The position numbers and the translations under genes are program-made. Below, piece by piece: positions 34,364 through 43,046 of a stretch of DNA of 64,000 nucleotides (position 1 is the stretch's first letter; each line of letters begins with the position of its first letter). Source of the stretch: Streptomyces caniscabiei (lineage in GTDB: Bacteria > Actinomycetota > Actinomycetes > Streptomycetales > Streptomycetaceae). The notes under the pieces are model-generated. The model saw only the letters and a list, made by a program, of their open reading frames with translations. It was not told the origin of the DNA and ran no database searches. Where the stretch lies: assembly GCF_014930365.1 (NCBI RefSeq), contig NZ_JABXWI010000003.1, positions 372,001 through 436,000 on the forward strand, given 5' to 3'.

Positions 34364-35686
34364 CTACGCGCGACCCGCGGCCTTCTGGCTCCGACGGCTG
34401 ACGGAGTCGATGACGACCGCGCCCAGCAGCACCGCACCCGTGATCATGTACTGGATCGACTGGTTCATGTTCAGCAGGTCCAGACCCGTCTGGATCGACT
34501 GGATGACGAGCATGCCCAGCAGCGCCGACCACACCGACCCCCGCCCACCGAAGAGGCTGGTGCCGCCGATGACGGCCGCGGCGATCGCGAGCATCAGAAT
34601 GTTGCCGCCACCGGCGGACAGCGTCGCACTCGCGGTCTGGCCGGCGAAGAACATACCGCCGATCGCCGCGAAGCCACCGGAGATGGCGAACACGGTGATC
34701 CGGATCATCGGCACGTTGATACCGGCACGGCGGGCGGCCTCGATGCCACCGCCGACCGCGAACACCTTGCGGCCGTACGTCGTGCGCCGGAGCACGAAGT
34801 CCACGATCACCAGGGCCGCGAGGAAGATCACCAGCGCGTTGGAGACACCGGACGCGTTGTTGAGCACGGCGGCGGCGGCGAAGGCGGCGACGGCGAGCGC
34901 GCCGACGCGCAGCAGGATCTCGCTGGTGGCCCGGAACGGGACGCCCGCGGCCCGGCGACGGCGCTGCTCGTTGAGGTTGCCGACCAGGGAGAGGACGACG
35001 GCGAGACCGGCCAGGAGCCAGGCGCCGATGATGGCCTGGTCCATGAAGAAGGAGCTCTGGCCGAGCAGGCGGATCGGGCCCTCGTCGGACGGGATGTTGA
35101 TCGTGCCGCTCTCGCCCAGCAGCCACAGCATCACGCCGTTCCAGCCGAGGAAACCGGCCAGGGTGACGACGAACGCGGGCACGCCGATCTTGGCGAAGAA
35201 CCAGCCCTGCAACGCTCCGATGGCGATACCGGTGAGCACCGCGAGGACCAGCGCCAACCAGGCGTTCATCCCGTTGGTGACCACGAACACGGCGAACACG
35301 GTGGAGGCCAGGCCGCTGACCGAGCCCACGGACAGGTCGATCTCGCCGAGCAGCAGCACGAACACCAGGCCGATGGCGAGCATGCCGGTGGCTGAGAGGA
35401 AGTAGCTGATGTTCGAGAGGTTGTCGGCGCTGAGGAAACGATCGTTCTGGAGCTGGAAGATCGTCCAGATGACGATCAGACCGATGACCACCGGCAGCGA
35501 GCCCAGCTCGCCGCCCTTCACCTTGCGCTTGAACTCGGTGACGTAGCCCTTGAGGCCCTCTTCGCGGACCAGCAGACGCGGGTCGACGACGGTGACCGGC
35601 GCGGCCGTGGGGTCGTCGGCGGGGGCGACCGTGGTCTGGCCGTCGGCTGCGGAATCGCTCTTCACGGTCTTGGACGTGTCGCTCAC
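34364..35686 (-). CDS. xylH: Xylose ABC transporter permease XylH
   Basis: 440 residues, ribose/xylose (CUT2) permease family. After about 65 cytoplasmic residues there are ten or more membrane helices. Recognisable stretches are GMLAIGLVFVLLLGEIDLSVG, the CUT2 hallmark, and TLAGFLGWNGVMLWL. GRKVFAVGGGIEAARRAGIN is the cytoplasmic loop that contacts the ATPase, and AAVIGGTSLFGGRGSVWSAL also fits. GTG 35686 overlaps the xylG stop (GTGA), so translation is coupled. The set xylF-xylG-xylH next to a ROK regulator on the same strand matches the xylose importer of S. coelicolor. The length, compared with about 390 for E. coli XylH, is due to the N-terminal extension. Confidence 0.88.
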   Translation of the reverse strand: MSDTSKTVKSDSAADGQTTVAPADDPTAAPVTVVDPRLLVREEGLKGYVTEFKRKVKGGELGSLPVVIGLIVIWTIFQLQNDRFLSADNLSNISYFLSATGMLAIGLVFVLLLGEIDLSVGSVSGLASTVFAVFVVTNGMNAWLALVLAVLTGIAIGALQGWFFAKIGVPAFVVTLAGFLGWNGVMLWLLGESGTINIPSDEGPIRLLGQSSFFMDQAIIGAWLLAGLAVVLSLVGNLNEQRRRRAAGVPFRATSEILLRVGALAVAAFAAAAVLNNASGVSNALVIFLAALVIVDFVLRRTTYGRKVFAVGGGIEAARRAGINVPMIRITVFAISGGFAAIGGMFFAGQTASATLSAGGGNILMLAIAAAVIGGTSLFGGRGSVWSALLGMLVIQSIQTGLDLLNMNQSIQYMITGAVLLGAVVIDSVSRRSQKAAGRA

Positions 35687-36465
35687 TTTGCCGCCTCCGT
35701 GGTGCGCCGCCCCGCACGACGGGTCACGGCGTTGTCCGTGGCACCCGTGATCGCGGCGATGATCTCTTCGTGACTGGTGTCCTTCACGGAGAAGGAACCG
35801 TTGTTCTTGCCCAGGCGCAGGACCGCGACGGTGTCCGCGACCGCCTTGACATCGGCCATGTTGTGGCTGATGAGGATGACGGCGAGGCCGCGCTCGCGCA
35901 GCCGCTCGACCAGGTCGAGAACCTGCGCGGTCTGCTCGACGCCGAGGGCGGCGGTGGGCTCGTCCAGGATGACGAGCTTGGGGTCGCCGATGAGCGCGCG
36001 GGCGATGGCGACGACCTGGCGCTGACCGCCGGAGAGGCTCGCGATCGGGATCCGTACGCTCGGGATCCGGATGGAGAGCGTGGACAGCAGCTCCCGCGAG
36101 TTCTTCTCCATCGTCACCTCGTCGATGACGCCCCGGTGCAGCAGCTCGCGACCGAGGTAGAGGTTGCCGACGACGTCGAGGTTGTCGCAGAGCGCGAGGT
36201 CCTGGTAGACCGTCGCGACACCGAGGCCCTGGGCGTCGTGCGGCTTGTTGATCTTGACCGGGTCACCCTGCCACTCGATGACGCCCTCATCGATGGGGTG
36301 GACACCCGCGATGGTCTTGACCAGGGTGGACTTTCCTGCGCCGTTGTCGCCCACCAGGGCGACCACTTCTCCGGCGTGGACCTCCAGCTCGACGTCGGTG
36401 AGTGCCTGCACCGCACCGAACCGCTTGGAGACTCCGCGCAACGCCAGCACGGGCGTAGCGGACAC
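35683..36465 (-). CDS. xylG: Xylose ABC transporter ATP-binding protein XylG (single ABC domain)
   Basis: A 260-residue ATPase with Walker A (VALVGDNGAGKSTLVKTI), Q-loop (YQDLALCDNLD), signature (LSGGQRQVVAIARAL), Walker B (KLVILDEPTAALG) and the switch His (ILISHNMADV). CUT2 ATPases in E. coli have two ABC domains in about 510 residues; this protein has only one, so two copies probably pair, as usual for actinobacterial XylG/FrcA types. GTG 36465 is preferred: AAGGAG is nine bases ahead, while ATG 36474 touches that ribosome site directly. It lies more than 260 bases after xylF, past a perfect hairpin. Confidence 0.88.
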   Translation of the reverse strand: MSATPVLALRGVSKRFGAVQALTDVELEVHAGEVVALVGDNGAGKSTLVKTIAGVHPIDEGVIEWQGDPVKINKPHDAQGLGVATVYQDLALCDNLDVVGNLYLGRELLHRGVIDEVTMEKNSRELLSTLSIRIPSVRIPIASLSGGQRQVVAIARALIGDPKLVILDEPTAALGVEQTAQVLDLVERLRERGLAVILISHNMADVKAVADTVAVLRLGKNNGSFSVKDTSHEEIIAAITGATDNAVTRRAGRRTTEAAK

Positions 36466-36614
36466 GTGAACCATCTCCTTCGCCGCCTGACCGGCGGGGA
36501 TGCCGCGCCGGAAACCGGACGCGGAGGATGTGCGGGCCCCTGGGGGTGAGGGCCGTCGCACAAGGCTTACAAGGTGAACATGCGTGTGGCCGCTGCTCTC
36601 TCGGCAGCGGTTCC

Positions 36615-36665
36615 GTCCGGCGCCCGCCCCGGAAGCGGGGTCTGAGGTCGGGGCGGGCGCCGGAC
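36615..36665 (-). terminator. Perfect 16-bp hairpin between xylF and xylG
   Basis: Arms gtccggcgcccgcccc and ggggcgggcgccggac pair without mismatch around a 19-base loop, inside the operon. It should stop or protect the xylF transcript so that binding protein is made in excess of the ATPase and permease. Confidence 0.85.
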
Positions 36666-36728
36666 AGGTTCAGGTGGGCCGTCGAGCGGTCGTGACGCGG
36701 TGACCGCTCGCGGCCCGGGCCCGAGCGA

Positions 36729-37832
36729 CTACTCGAGGCCGGCCGCCTTGCAGGCCTTGGCGAACTCGGGGGTGCAGATGTCGGCGACCGTGTAGAGGCC
36801 GTCCTTCACCACCGTGTCCTTGATGTTGTCCTTGGTCACGGAGACCGGGGTCAGCAGCTTCGCCGGGACCTTGTCGCCGGACCCGCTGGTCACCTCGGTG
36901 TCGGCCAGGGACTTGATGTCCTTGTCCTCCAGCAGGTTGACCGCGAGCTCGGCGGCCGTGTCGGCCTCCGGCTTGTAGGCCTTGTAGACCGTGGAGGACT
37001 GCGTGCCGGCGACGATCCGCTGGATGGCGGCGAGCTCGGCGTCCTGGCCGGTCAGCGGGATACCACTGATCTTCGCGCCCTTGAGGGTGTTGGCGATGCC
37101 ACCGGCCATGCCGTCGTTGGCGGCGTAGACGCCCGCGATGTTCTTGGCACCCAGCTGGGTGATGGCCGCGGACATCTTCTGGGCGGCGACCGTGTCCTTC
37201 CAGAGGCCGGACTGCTCGTAGGCGATGTCGACCTTGCCGTCGAGGGCCTTGTGCGCGCCCTCCTTGAACTGACCGGCGTTCGGGTCCGCGTCGTCGCCGT
37301 TGATCATGACGACCTTGGCCTTCGGGGTCGCCTTGTCGCCGAGGGCGGCGATGAGGGCCTCGCCCTGCAGCTCGCCGACCTTGACGTTGTCGAAGGAGAC
37401 GTAGGCCGAGACCGGGCCCTGGGCCAGACGGTCGTAGGCGACGACCTTGACGCCCTTGTCCACCGCGGACTGGATGGAGGACTTGATGGCGGCGGAGTCC
37501 TGGGCGGAGACGACGATGACCTTGACGCCCTTGGTCACCATGGTGCTCATCTGCTGAGCCTGCTTGGTGGGGTCGGCGGCGGCGTTCGCGTACTCGACCT
37601 TGCAGTCGGAGCAGAGTTCCTCGACCTTGTCCTCGAAGTACGGACGGTCGAACTTCTCGTAGCGCGCGGTGACGTTGTCGGGCAGGAGCAGACCGATCGT
37701 CTTGCTGTCGCCGCCACCGGTGCTGCCGCTGTCCGAGTCGTTGTCGTCGCCGGCCTTGCCACAGGCGGCCACGGAGAGCGCCAGCGAAGCCGCGGTGGCG
37801 CCGATCACGACTCTACGCATCGTTGCGTTCAT
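36729..37832 (-). CDS. xylF: Xylose-binding lipoprotein XylF
   Basis: 367 residues. ATG 37832 (GGGAGG upstream) starts a lipoprotein signal with lipobox SVAAC. The mature protein is a type I sugar-binding protein: KTIGLLLPDNVTARYEKFDRP, STMVTKGVKVIVVSAQDSAAI, VVAYDRLAQGPVSAYVSFDN, VVMINGDDADPNAGQFKEGA, GVYAANDGMAGGIA and IPLTGQDAELAAIQRI. These match the xylose/ribose group, with the Asp and Arg ligand contacts in YDRL and NDGM. It is first in the operon, and a Rok7B7-type site lies about 80 bases upstream. Expression is expected on xylose or xylan. Confidence 0.88.
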   Translation of the reverse strand: MNATMRRVVIGATAASLALSVAACGKAGDDNDSDSGSTGGGDSKTIGLLLPDNVTARYEKFDRPYFEDKVEELCSDCKVEYANAAADPTKQAQQMSTMVTKGVKVIVVSAQDSAAIKSSIQSAVDKGVKVVAYDRLAQGPVSAYVSFDNVKVGELQGEALIAALGDKATPKAKVVMINGDDADPNAGQFKEGAHKALDGKVDIAYEQSGLWKDTVAAQKMSAAITQLGAKNIAGVYAANDGMAGGIANTLKGAKISGIPLTGQDAELAAIQRIVAGTQSSTVYKAYKPEADTAAELAVNLLEDKDIKSLADTEVTSGSGDKVPAKLLTPVSVTKDNIKDTVVKDGLYTVADICTPEFAKACKAAGLE

Positions 37833-37910
37833 ATTGGGTTGTGCCTCCCTGACACGGGCCGCAGCGCTGCGGCCGAGGTGGCTGGAAGTCAACTCGGCCA
37901 CACGTGCGAC

Positions 37911-37923
37911 GTCAAGAAGTAAA
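37911..37923 (-). promoter_or_regulatory. Candidate Rok7B7 binding site upstream of xylF
   Basis: On the minus strand the 13 bases read TTTACTTCTTGAC. They fit every position of the published Rok7B7 consensus as I recall it (TTKAMKHSTTSAV). The site lies 79-91 bases upstream of the xylF start and just after the rok7B7 stop, where a repressor of xylFGH would be expected to act. Confidence 0.65.
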
Positions 37924-37957
37924 TCCTTAACGGGTTGGCAACGGCGTGTTTCGTTCT

Positions 37958-39157
37958 CTAAGTGAAGACAGGGGTGGCCGCGGTGAGGGTTCCGTCCAAA
38001 AGGGTGGAATCACCCATCTCGCCGAGGGCCAGCGCCAGGGCCCCGAGGACCTCGGCACGGCCGCCAAGCGCCCCTGGCAGCACTGAGAGTTGACGTGCGG
38101 CACTCGGGATCGCGTACCGGCCGACCGACTCCCTTATGGGTCCGAGAACCAGCTCTCCGGCCTCGGCGAGATCGCCACCGAGGACCACGCGGCTCGGGTT
38201 CAACAGATTGCAGAGATTGGCGACTCCACTGCCGATGTGTCGGCCGACGTCGGCGATCACCCGACGGCAGCCCGGATCCCCGTCCCTCGCCAGCCGTACG
38301 ACCCCTTCCATGGTCAGATCGGTGCCGTGGCTGGACTGGAGGAGCGGCAGCACATAGCGCGCGGCGGCGAAGGTCTCCAGGCAGCCGCGGTTGCCGCAGC
38401 GGCAGACCGGGCCGGATTCATCAAGAGTAATATGCCCGATTTCTCCCGCTGTGCCACCCGGGCCCCGGTAGATCTTGCCGTCGATCACCAGTCCGGCTCC
38501 CACGCCGCTGGAGACCTTGATGTACGCCAGGTCCCGCACCCCCCGGCCGCTGCCCCAGACCAGCTCACCGAGGGCGCCGAGGTTGGCGTCGTTGTCCACG
38601 TGCACCGGGACGCCCAGGCGGTGCTGCATCTCGGCGGCTGGCTTGGTGCCGGTCCAGCCCGGAAGGATCGCGGTGGAGCCGAGCGTGCCGGACTCCACGT
38701 CGATCGGGCCGGGCACGCCGAGGCCCACCCCCGCGATCTTCGTACGGTCCACCCCGGTGGCCTCGACCAACCGGGTGACCAGCTGATCCGCCCGGTCGAA
38801 ACCCTGGGTCGACGAGGCGTCCACATCCAGCGGCTCGGACTCCTCGGCGAGCACCTGATGGGCGAGATTCCCGATCGCGACGCGCAAATGCGTGTGCCCG
38901 AAGTCCACGCCGATCACGATGCCGGCGTCCCCGCTCAGCGAGACCGCGCGCGCCCGGCGGCCGCCCGCCGAAGTGGGCGTGACCTCGACGGTTCCACCGT
39001 CCTTGAGTTCGCGCACGATGTTGGAGACCGTGGCCGCGGACAGGCCGGTGGTCCTGGCGATCTCCGCCTGGGTGAGCGACCCGGCGAGACGCACCGCCCG
39101 TACGACGCGCTCGAGATTTGCTCGGTGCAGCGACGACTGCGACCCCGGAGTCTCCAT
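37958..39157 (-). CDS. rok7B7: ROK-family regulator Rok7B7
   Basis: 399 residues. The N-terminal winged HTH (about 15-75) reads LAGSLTQAEIARTTGLSAAT, then VSNIVRELKDGGTVEV. The ROK sugar-kinase-like domain follows, with GIVIGVDFGHTHLRVAIG, GVPGPIDVESGTLG, HVDNDANLGALGE, GEIGHITLD and the zinc motif CRCGNRGCLETFA. In S. coelicolor the orthologue controls xylFGH, carbon catabolite repression and antibiotic production. Here too it sits between xylFGH and the ngc operon, which supports the name. ATG 39157 is chosen (GGGAG 11 bases ahead); a GTG four codons earlier touches that site. The effector is not evident from sequence. Confidence 0.88.
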   Translation of the reverse strand: METPGSQSSLHRANLERVVRAVRLAGSLTQAEIARTTGLSAATVSNIVRELKDGGTVEVTPTSAGGRRARAVSLSGDAGIVIGVDFGHTHLRVAIGNLAHQVLAEESEPLDVDASSTQGFDRADQLVTRLVEATGVDRTKIAGVGLGVPGPIDVESGTLGSTAILPGWTGTKPAAEMQHRLGVPVHVDNDANLGALGELVWGSGRGVRDLAYIKVSSGVGAGLVIDGKIYRGPGGTAGEIGHITLDESGPVCRCGNRGCLETFAAARYVLPLLQSSHGTDLTMEGVVRLARDGDPGCRRVIADVGRHIGSGVANLCNLLNPSRVVLGGDLAEAGELVLGPIRESVGRYAIPSAARQLSVLPGALGGRAEVLGALALALGEMGDSTLLDGTLTAATPVFT

Positions 39158-39361
39158 CGACTCATCCACTCCCGTCCCGGACCGGGCGGCCCGCACGCCG
39201 CCCGGGTGACCCGGGTCACAGCCATAAGACCCGGCCCACTTACAAGTTGTGAACTCCAAGCTCCGCTGAACGGGTTACCGCAGTCAAGTCCTTGAGGGAA
39301 ACTGGGGTCGCCGAATGACCACTAAATGTCACTCTGCGGCTACTTGGGGTCCCGGGACCGG

Positions 39362-40294
39362 CTACTTGAGCGTGGCGGAGGTGAGGCCCGCCTGGACCTG
39401 CCGCTGGAAGGAGAGATAGACCACGAGCATGGGGACCATGGCGATGGTGACCCCGGCGAAGAGGACGGGCAGATCGGACGCGTAGCCCTGCTGCTGCTGG
39501 AGCTGGATGAGGCCCTGGGTGAGGACGTACCGCTCGGGATCGTCGCCGCTCTGCGGCTGCATCAGCACCGTGGGCAGGATGAACTGGTTCCACTGCCCCA
39601 GAGTGTTGAAGATGCCGACACTGATCAGTCCGGGCTTCGCCATCGGCAGCATGACCTGGAAGAACGTCCGGGTGTGCGAGGCCCCGTCGAGGATGGCCGC
39701 CTCGAAGACCGCCGTGGGCAGCGTGCGGAAGAACGCGTGCATGAAGAACACGGTGAACGGCAGCGAGTAGGCGACGTACACCAGGATCAGCCCCTGGTAG
39801 GTGTTCAGCATGTCCAGCCGTTTGACCATGAAGAACAACGGCACCAGGGCCAGGAACACGGGGAACATCGCGCCGGCGACGAAGAAGTAGTACAGCAGCC
39901 GGTTGCCCCGGAACGGGTAGCGGGCCAGGACGTACGCGGCCATCGAGCCGAACAGCATGGTCAGCGGCACGGAGAAGACCAGCACGATGACCGTGTTGAC
40001 GAAGTAGTCGCCGATGCCCTTGTCCCAGGCGCGGGAGAAGACGTCCAGGGACCAGTTCTCGGGCCAGCCGAAGGCCGAGCCGCCGATCTGGACGTCGGTC
40101 TTGAAGGAACTGAGCACCAGCCACAGCAGCGGCAGCACGATCAGCAGGGCCCACAGGGCGAGGAACCCGTGCGAGAAGGCGTTCAGGACGACGCCTTCGC
40201 CGCGGTCGTCGCCGGGTCCGGTCCGGCCCGTGTCCACCGTCGGGCCGGTGGGGACCGAGTCGCCGCGCGAGGCGGTCTTGAGGGGTGCACTCAT
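39362..40294 (-). CDS. ngcG: N-acetylglucosamine/chitobiose ABC transporter permease NgcG
   Basis: 310 residues, MalG-type CUT1 permease with a 40-residue cytoplasmic lead and six membrane helices. Helix 1 is LALWALLIVLPLLWLVLSSF; the EAA loop is EAAILDGASHTRTFFQVMLP. It is the last gene of a binding protein-permease-permease operon, 20 bases after NgcF. There is no ATPase gene, and MsiK is the expected partner. In S. coelicolor the three-gene set next to rok7B7 (SCO6005-6007, recalled) takes up N,N'-diacetylchitobiose and similar sugars. Substrate assignment rests on this position and on the binding protein. Confidence 0.8.
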   Translation of the reverse strand: MSAPLKTASRGDSVPTGPTVDTGRTGPGDDRGEGVVLNAFSHGFLALWALLIVLPLLWLVLSSFKTDVQIGGSAFGWPENWSLDVFSRAWDKGIGDYFVNTVIVLVFSVPLTMLFGSMAAYVLARYPFRGNRLLYYFFVAGAMFPVFLALVPLFFMVKRLDMLNTYQGLILVYVAYSLPFTVFFMHAFFRTLPTAVFEAAILDGASHTRTFFQVMLPMAKPGLISVGIFNTLGQWNQFILPTVLMQPQSGDDPERYVLTQGLIQLQQQQGYASDLPVLFAGVTIAMVPMLVVYLSFQRQVQAGLTSATLK

Positions 40295-40313
40295 CTTCTG
40301 TCGTCTCTCCCGC

Positions 40314-41243
40314 TCAGAACTCGACGCGCTCGCGCCGGGTGGCCCGCAGCATGACCACCGACACGATCAGGGTGAGGAGCAGCATCACGACGCCCATCGC
40401 GCAGGCGTAGCCGCTCCTGCCGTACAGCAGGAAGTTCCGCATCATCACGGTCGCCATGACCTCGCTGTGGTGGTCGGGGCCGCCTCCGTACTCCCCCGCG
40501 GTCATGGTCGAGACCAGGATGAACATGTCCATCGCCGCGATGCCGAGGTAGACCCAGGCGGTCTGCACGGAGTCCCACAGCAGGGGCAGGGTGATGCGGA
40601 AGAAGGTGTGGGCGCGGCCGGCGCCGTCGATCAGGGCGGCCTCGTAGATGTCCCTCGGGATGGCCTGCATGGCGGCGGAGAACAGGATCAGGTAGAAGCC
40701 GACGCCGTGCCAGACGACGACCAGGATGAGGGCCCAGAGCACCATGTTCGGCTCGTTCAGCCACTCGACGGGGCTGCTCTCGTCGACCAGCCCCAGCTTC
40801 ATCAGGAGACCGTTGAGCATGCCGCCGCTGTCGCTGCGGTACACGGCGCCGAACAGCACCGCGAGGATCGCCAGCGACAGCACCTGCGGGAAGAAGTAGA
40901 CGATCTTGTAGAAGCCCGATCCGGCGACCCCCGAGACCCCGCCGGCCCGGCCGCGCCCGCCCGCGTTCAGCATGAACGCGAAGAACAGCGCGAGCAGGAT
41001 GGTGATGACCGGGATGAACACCAGGAACAGGATGTTGTGCCAGATCGCCTGGAGGAAGATGTCGTCCTCGAACAACGCGGTGTAGTTGTCCAGGCCGATG
41101 AAGGAGAAGGTCTGGGACTGCCCCTTCCAGTCGGTCAGCGAATAGCCGAACGTCTGGATGTACGGCCAGATCACGAAGATCAGATAAAGCGCCACGGGGG
41201 CCAGGAGAAACCCCGCGACGAACCGGTTCTGCCCTTTACGCAT
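40314..41243 (-). CDS. ngcF: N-acetylglucosamine/chitobiose ABC transporter permease NgcF
   Basis: 309 residues, MalF-type CUT1 permease. A short basic start (MRKGQNRF) is followed by helix 1 (VAGFLLAPVALYLIFVIWPY), the FGYSLTDWKG segment and the EAA loop EAALIDGAGRAHTFFRITLP. A Gly/Arg-rich insertion (NAGGRGRAGGVSGVAGSG) lies in a cytoplasmic loop. It forms the channel with NgcG. The start at ATG 41243 follows a weak purine stretch; a dispersed repeat occupies the gap between it and ngcE, which may create an mRNA hairpin that uncouples expression of binding protein and permeases. Confidence 0.8.
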   Translation of the reverse strand: MRKGQNRFVAGFLLAPVALYLIFVIWPYIQTFGYSLTDWKGQSQTFSFIGLDNYTALFEDDIFLQAIWHNILFLVFIPVITILLALFFAFMLNAGGRGRAGGVSGVAGSGFYKIVYFFPQVLSLAILAVLFGAVYRSDSGGMLNGLLMKLGLVDESSPVEWLNEPNMVLWALILVVVWHGVGFYLILFSAAMQAIPRDIYEAALIDGAGRAHTFFRITLPLLWDSVQTAWVYLGIAAMDMFILVSTMTAGEYGGGPDHHSEVMATVMMRNFLLYGRSGYACAMGVVMLLLTLIVSVVMLRATRRERVEF

Positions 41244-41296
41244 TGGCGTTTTCCTGCCTCGGGTTCCATGAGACGAAAGGCGTGCCCCGTCCTTTC

Positions 41297-41339
41297 CGGG
41301 GCGCGGGAACTGCGCGACGAGCCACGACGAACCCGCAGC
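41297..41339 (+). repeat. Dispersed intergenic repeat, copy 7 (forward), inside the ngc operon
   Basis: Forward copy (ggggcgcgggaactgcgcga, then cgagccacgacgaacccgca) between ngcE and ngcF. It is the only copy found within an operon rather than at its end. Confidence 0.75.
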
Positions 41340-41379
41340 TCACCACAGTGCGCAGCTCCCACGGCGCTCCGACGCCCCG

Positions 41380-42852
41380 CTAGTCCCGGCGGTTGTTCTT
41401 GGACTCCGGGTCCTTGGCCTGCTTGTCCACCGCGGCCTGCGCCCGCTTGAGCCACTCGGCGGGCTGGATCCGCTTCGCCATCAGTTCGTTCGAGGCGTTC
41501 TGGATCGCCGTGTCCATCTCGCTGTACCACTCGGTGTACAGGTAACGGAACGTATTGTCACCGGCGGCCTTGGAGGCCTCGACCGTGGACTGCGTGCCCG
41601 GGCGCAGCTGTACGCCGGTGTCGACGCCGTCCTTCAGGATGGTCAGCGAATTGGCCTCCTTGGCGAACAGCGTCGACCACTCCTTGGAGAGCATCATCCG
41701 CATGAATTCCTTGGCGGCCGGGAGGTTCTTGGCCTTGGCGGGGATGATGAACGGCTCGCCGGAGCCGGCCCGGATCGCCTCGAACGGCATGACGCTGTCC
41801 GGCAGCAGTGGCATCGGCATGAACTTCATGTCGAAGTCCTCCGGTGTCTGCTTCAGCTGCTCGTTCTCCAGCCAGGAGCCGGAGGTGATGAACACGGCCT
41901 TGTACTGGTTCCAGCGGGTCTGCGACTCGGTGTGGGTGAGACCGTTGGTGCCGGGCATCAGATAGCCCTTCTCGACGACCTCGTAGATCGCCTCGACCGC
42001 GGCCTTCGCGGCGTCGGAGCCGACGAACGCCTTCGGGTCGAGGTTGTCGATCGCCTTCATGGCGTCCAGGCCGCCCGTCTTGGCGATCAGGTCCATGATG
42101 GCGACGTTGATGTAGTACGGGTACTTGCCCTGGTGCGCGAGGCCGCCGATGTCCTTGGCCTTGGCCTCCTTGCAGATGGTCAGGAAGTCGGCCCAGGTCT
42201 TGGGCTCCTCCCAGCCGTTCTCCTCGAAGAGCTTGCCGGAGTACCACAGGCCCCACACCGTGTAGATGTAGTTGAGGGCGACGATCTTGTCCTCCTGCAT
42301 GCCCGCGTCGAGCGTGCCGGGGATGAGGGTGTCGCGGACCTTCTTGGCCGGGTCGTCGATCGAGGGGGCGTCCAGCACCGCGGCGAGGTCGAGGAGCTGG
42401 TCGTTCTTGTAGAGGACGTCGATCGGGATCTGCTGGGCGCCGGAGTCGTCGACGATGTCCGGCGGGTTGCCGGCGTTGAACCGGGGCTGGAGCTTGCCGG
42501 TGATCTCCTGGGTGCCGGTGTGGGTGGAGGTGACCCCCCACTTCTTCTGGAAGGCGGCCTCCCAGGCCTTGGCGTAGGCGTCGCCGTAGCCGCCCTTGAA
42601 GATGACGACGTCGAGTTTGCTGCCCTTCTTCACACCGAAGGGGTTCGACTCGGAGGTCTTGCCCTGACTGTCCTCGGCGTTGTCGTCCCCGCCGCCCCCG
42701 CTGGCACACGCGGACAGGAAGCTCATCGTGGGAACGGTGATCAGGCCCAGCGCGGCGGAGCGCTTGATCAGATCGCGGCGGCCGACGCCCTCGGGCCGGG
42801 TGGTGTCGGCGCCGTCGGGGCCGTGGTCGTGCGCAGCGGTAGTGGATCCCAT
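41380..42852 (-). CDS. ngcE: N-acetylglucosamine/chitobiose-binding lipoprotein NgcE
   Basis: 490 residues. The start has GRRDLIKRSAALGLITV, a twin-arginine-like lead, and a lipobox at FLSAC, so it is probably a Tat-exported lipoprotein. The mature part is a family 1 solute-binding protein: LDVVIFKGGYGDAYAKAWEA, FNAGNPPDIVDDSGAQQIPI, NYIYTVWGLWYSGKLF, TWADFLTICKEAKAKDIGG and GEPFIIPAKAKNLPAAKEFM. These agree with the NgcE family rather than with maltose- or cellobiose-binding proteins, as far as memory allows. A DasR-like site lies about 200 bases upstream, which fits control by aminosugar metabolism. ATG 42852 follows a GAGG site. Confidence 0.82.
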   Translation of the reverse strand: MGSTTAAHDHGPDGADTTRPEGVGRRDLIKRSAALGLITVPTMSFLSACASGGGGDDNAEDSQGKTSESNPFGVKKGSKLDVVIFKGGYGDAYAKAWEAAFQKKWGVTSTHTGTQEITGKLQPRFNAGNPPDIVDDSGAQQIPIDVLYKNDQLLDLAAVLDAPSIDDPAKKVRDTLIPGTLDAGMQEDKIVALNYIYTVWGLWYSGKLFEENGWEEPKTWADFLTICKEAKAKDIGGLAHQGKYPYYINVAIMDLIAKTGGLDAMKAIDNLDPKAFVGSDAAKAAVEAIYEVVEKGYLMPGTNGLTHTESQTRWNQYKAVFITSGSWLENEQLKQTPEDFDMKFMPMPLLPDSVMPFEAIRAGSGEPFIIPAKAKNLPAAKEFMRMMLSKEWSTLFAKEANSLTILKDGVDTGVQLRPGTQSTVEASKAAGDNTFRYLYTEWYSEMDTAIQNASNELMAKRIQPAEWLKRAQAAVDKQAKDPESKNNRRD

Positions 42853-43046
42853 GCTCAAGTCCTCGCCTTCTCCAGGACTCAGGCGGTGAACCGGATCCTC
42901 CCGGCACCGCGGTCGGTTCAAGCTGGGGTCATGCGTGAGGATTCAACAGGGGGAGGAGGTGGTCGGCGCGCGGACACGTCCGCGGCCACCGGTAATTCCC
43001 CCCAGGTAGTGCCGTCCACGGTTGTGCGACCACTATGCGGACGCCG

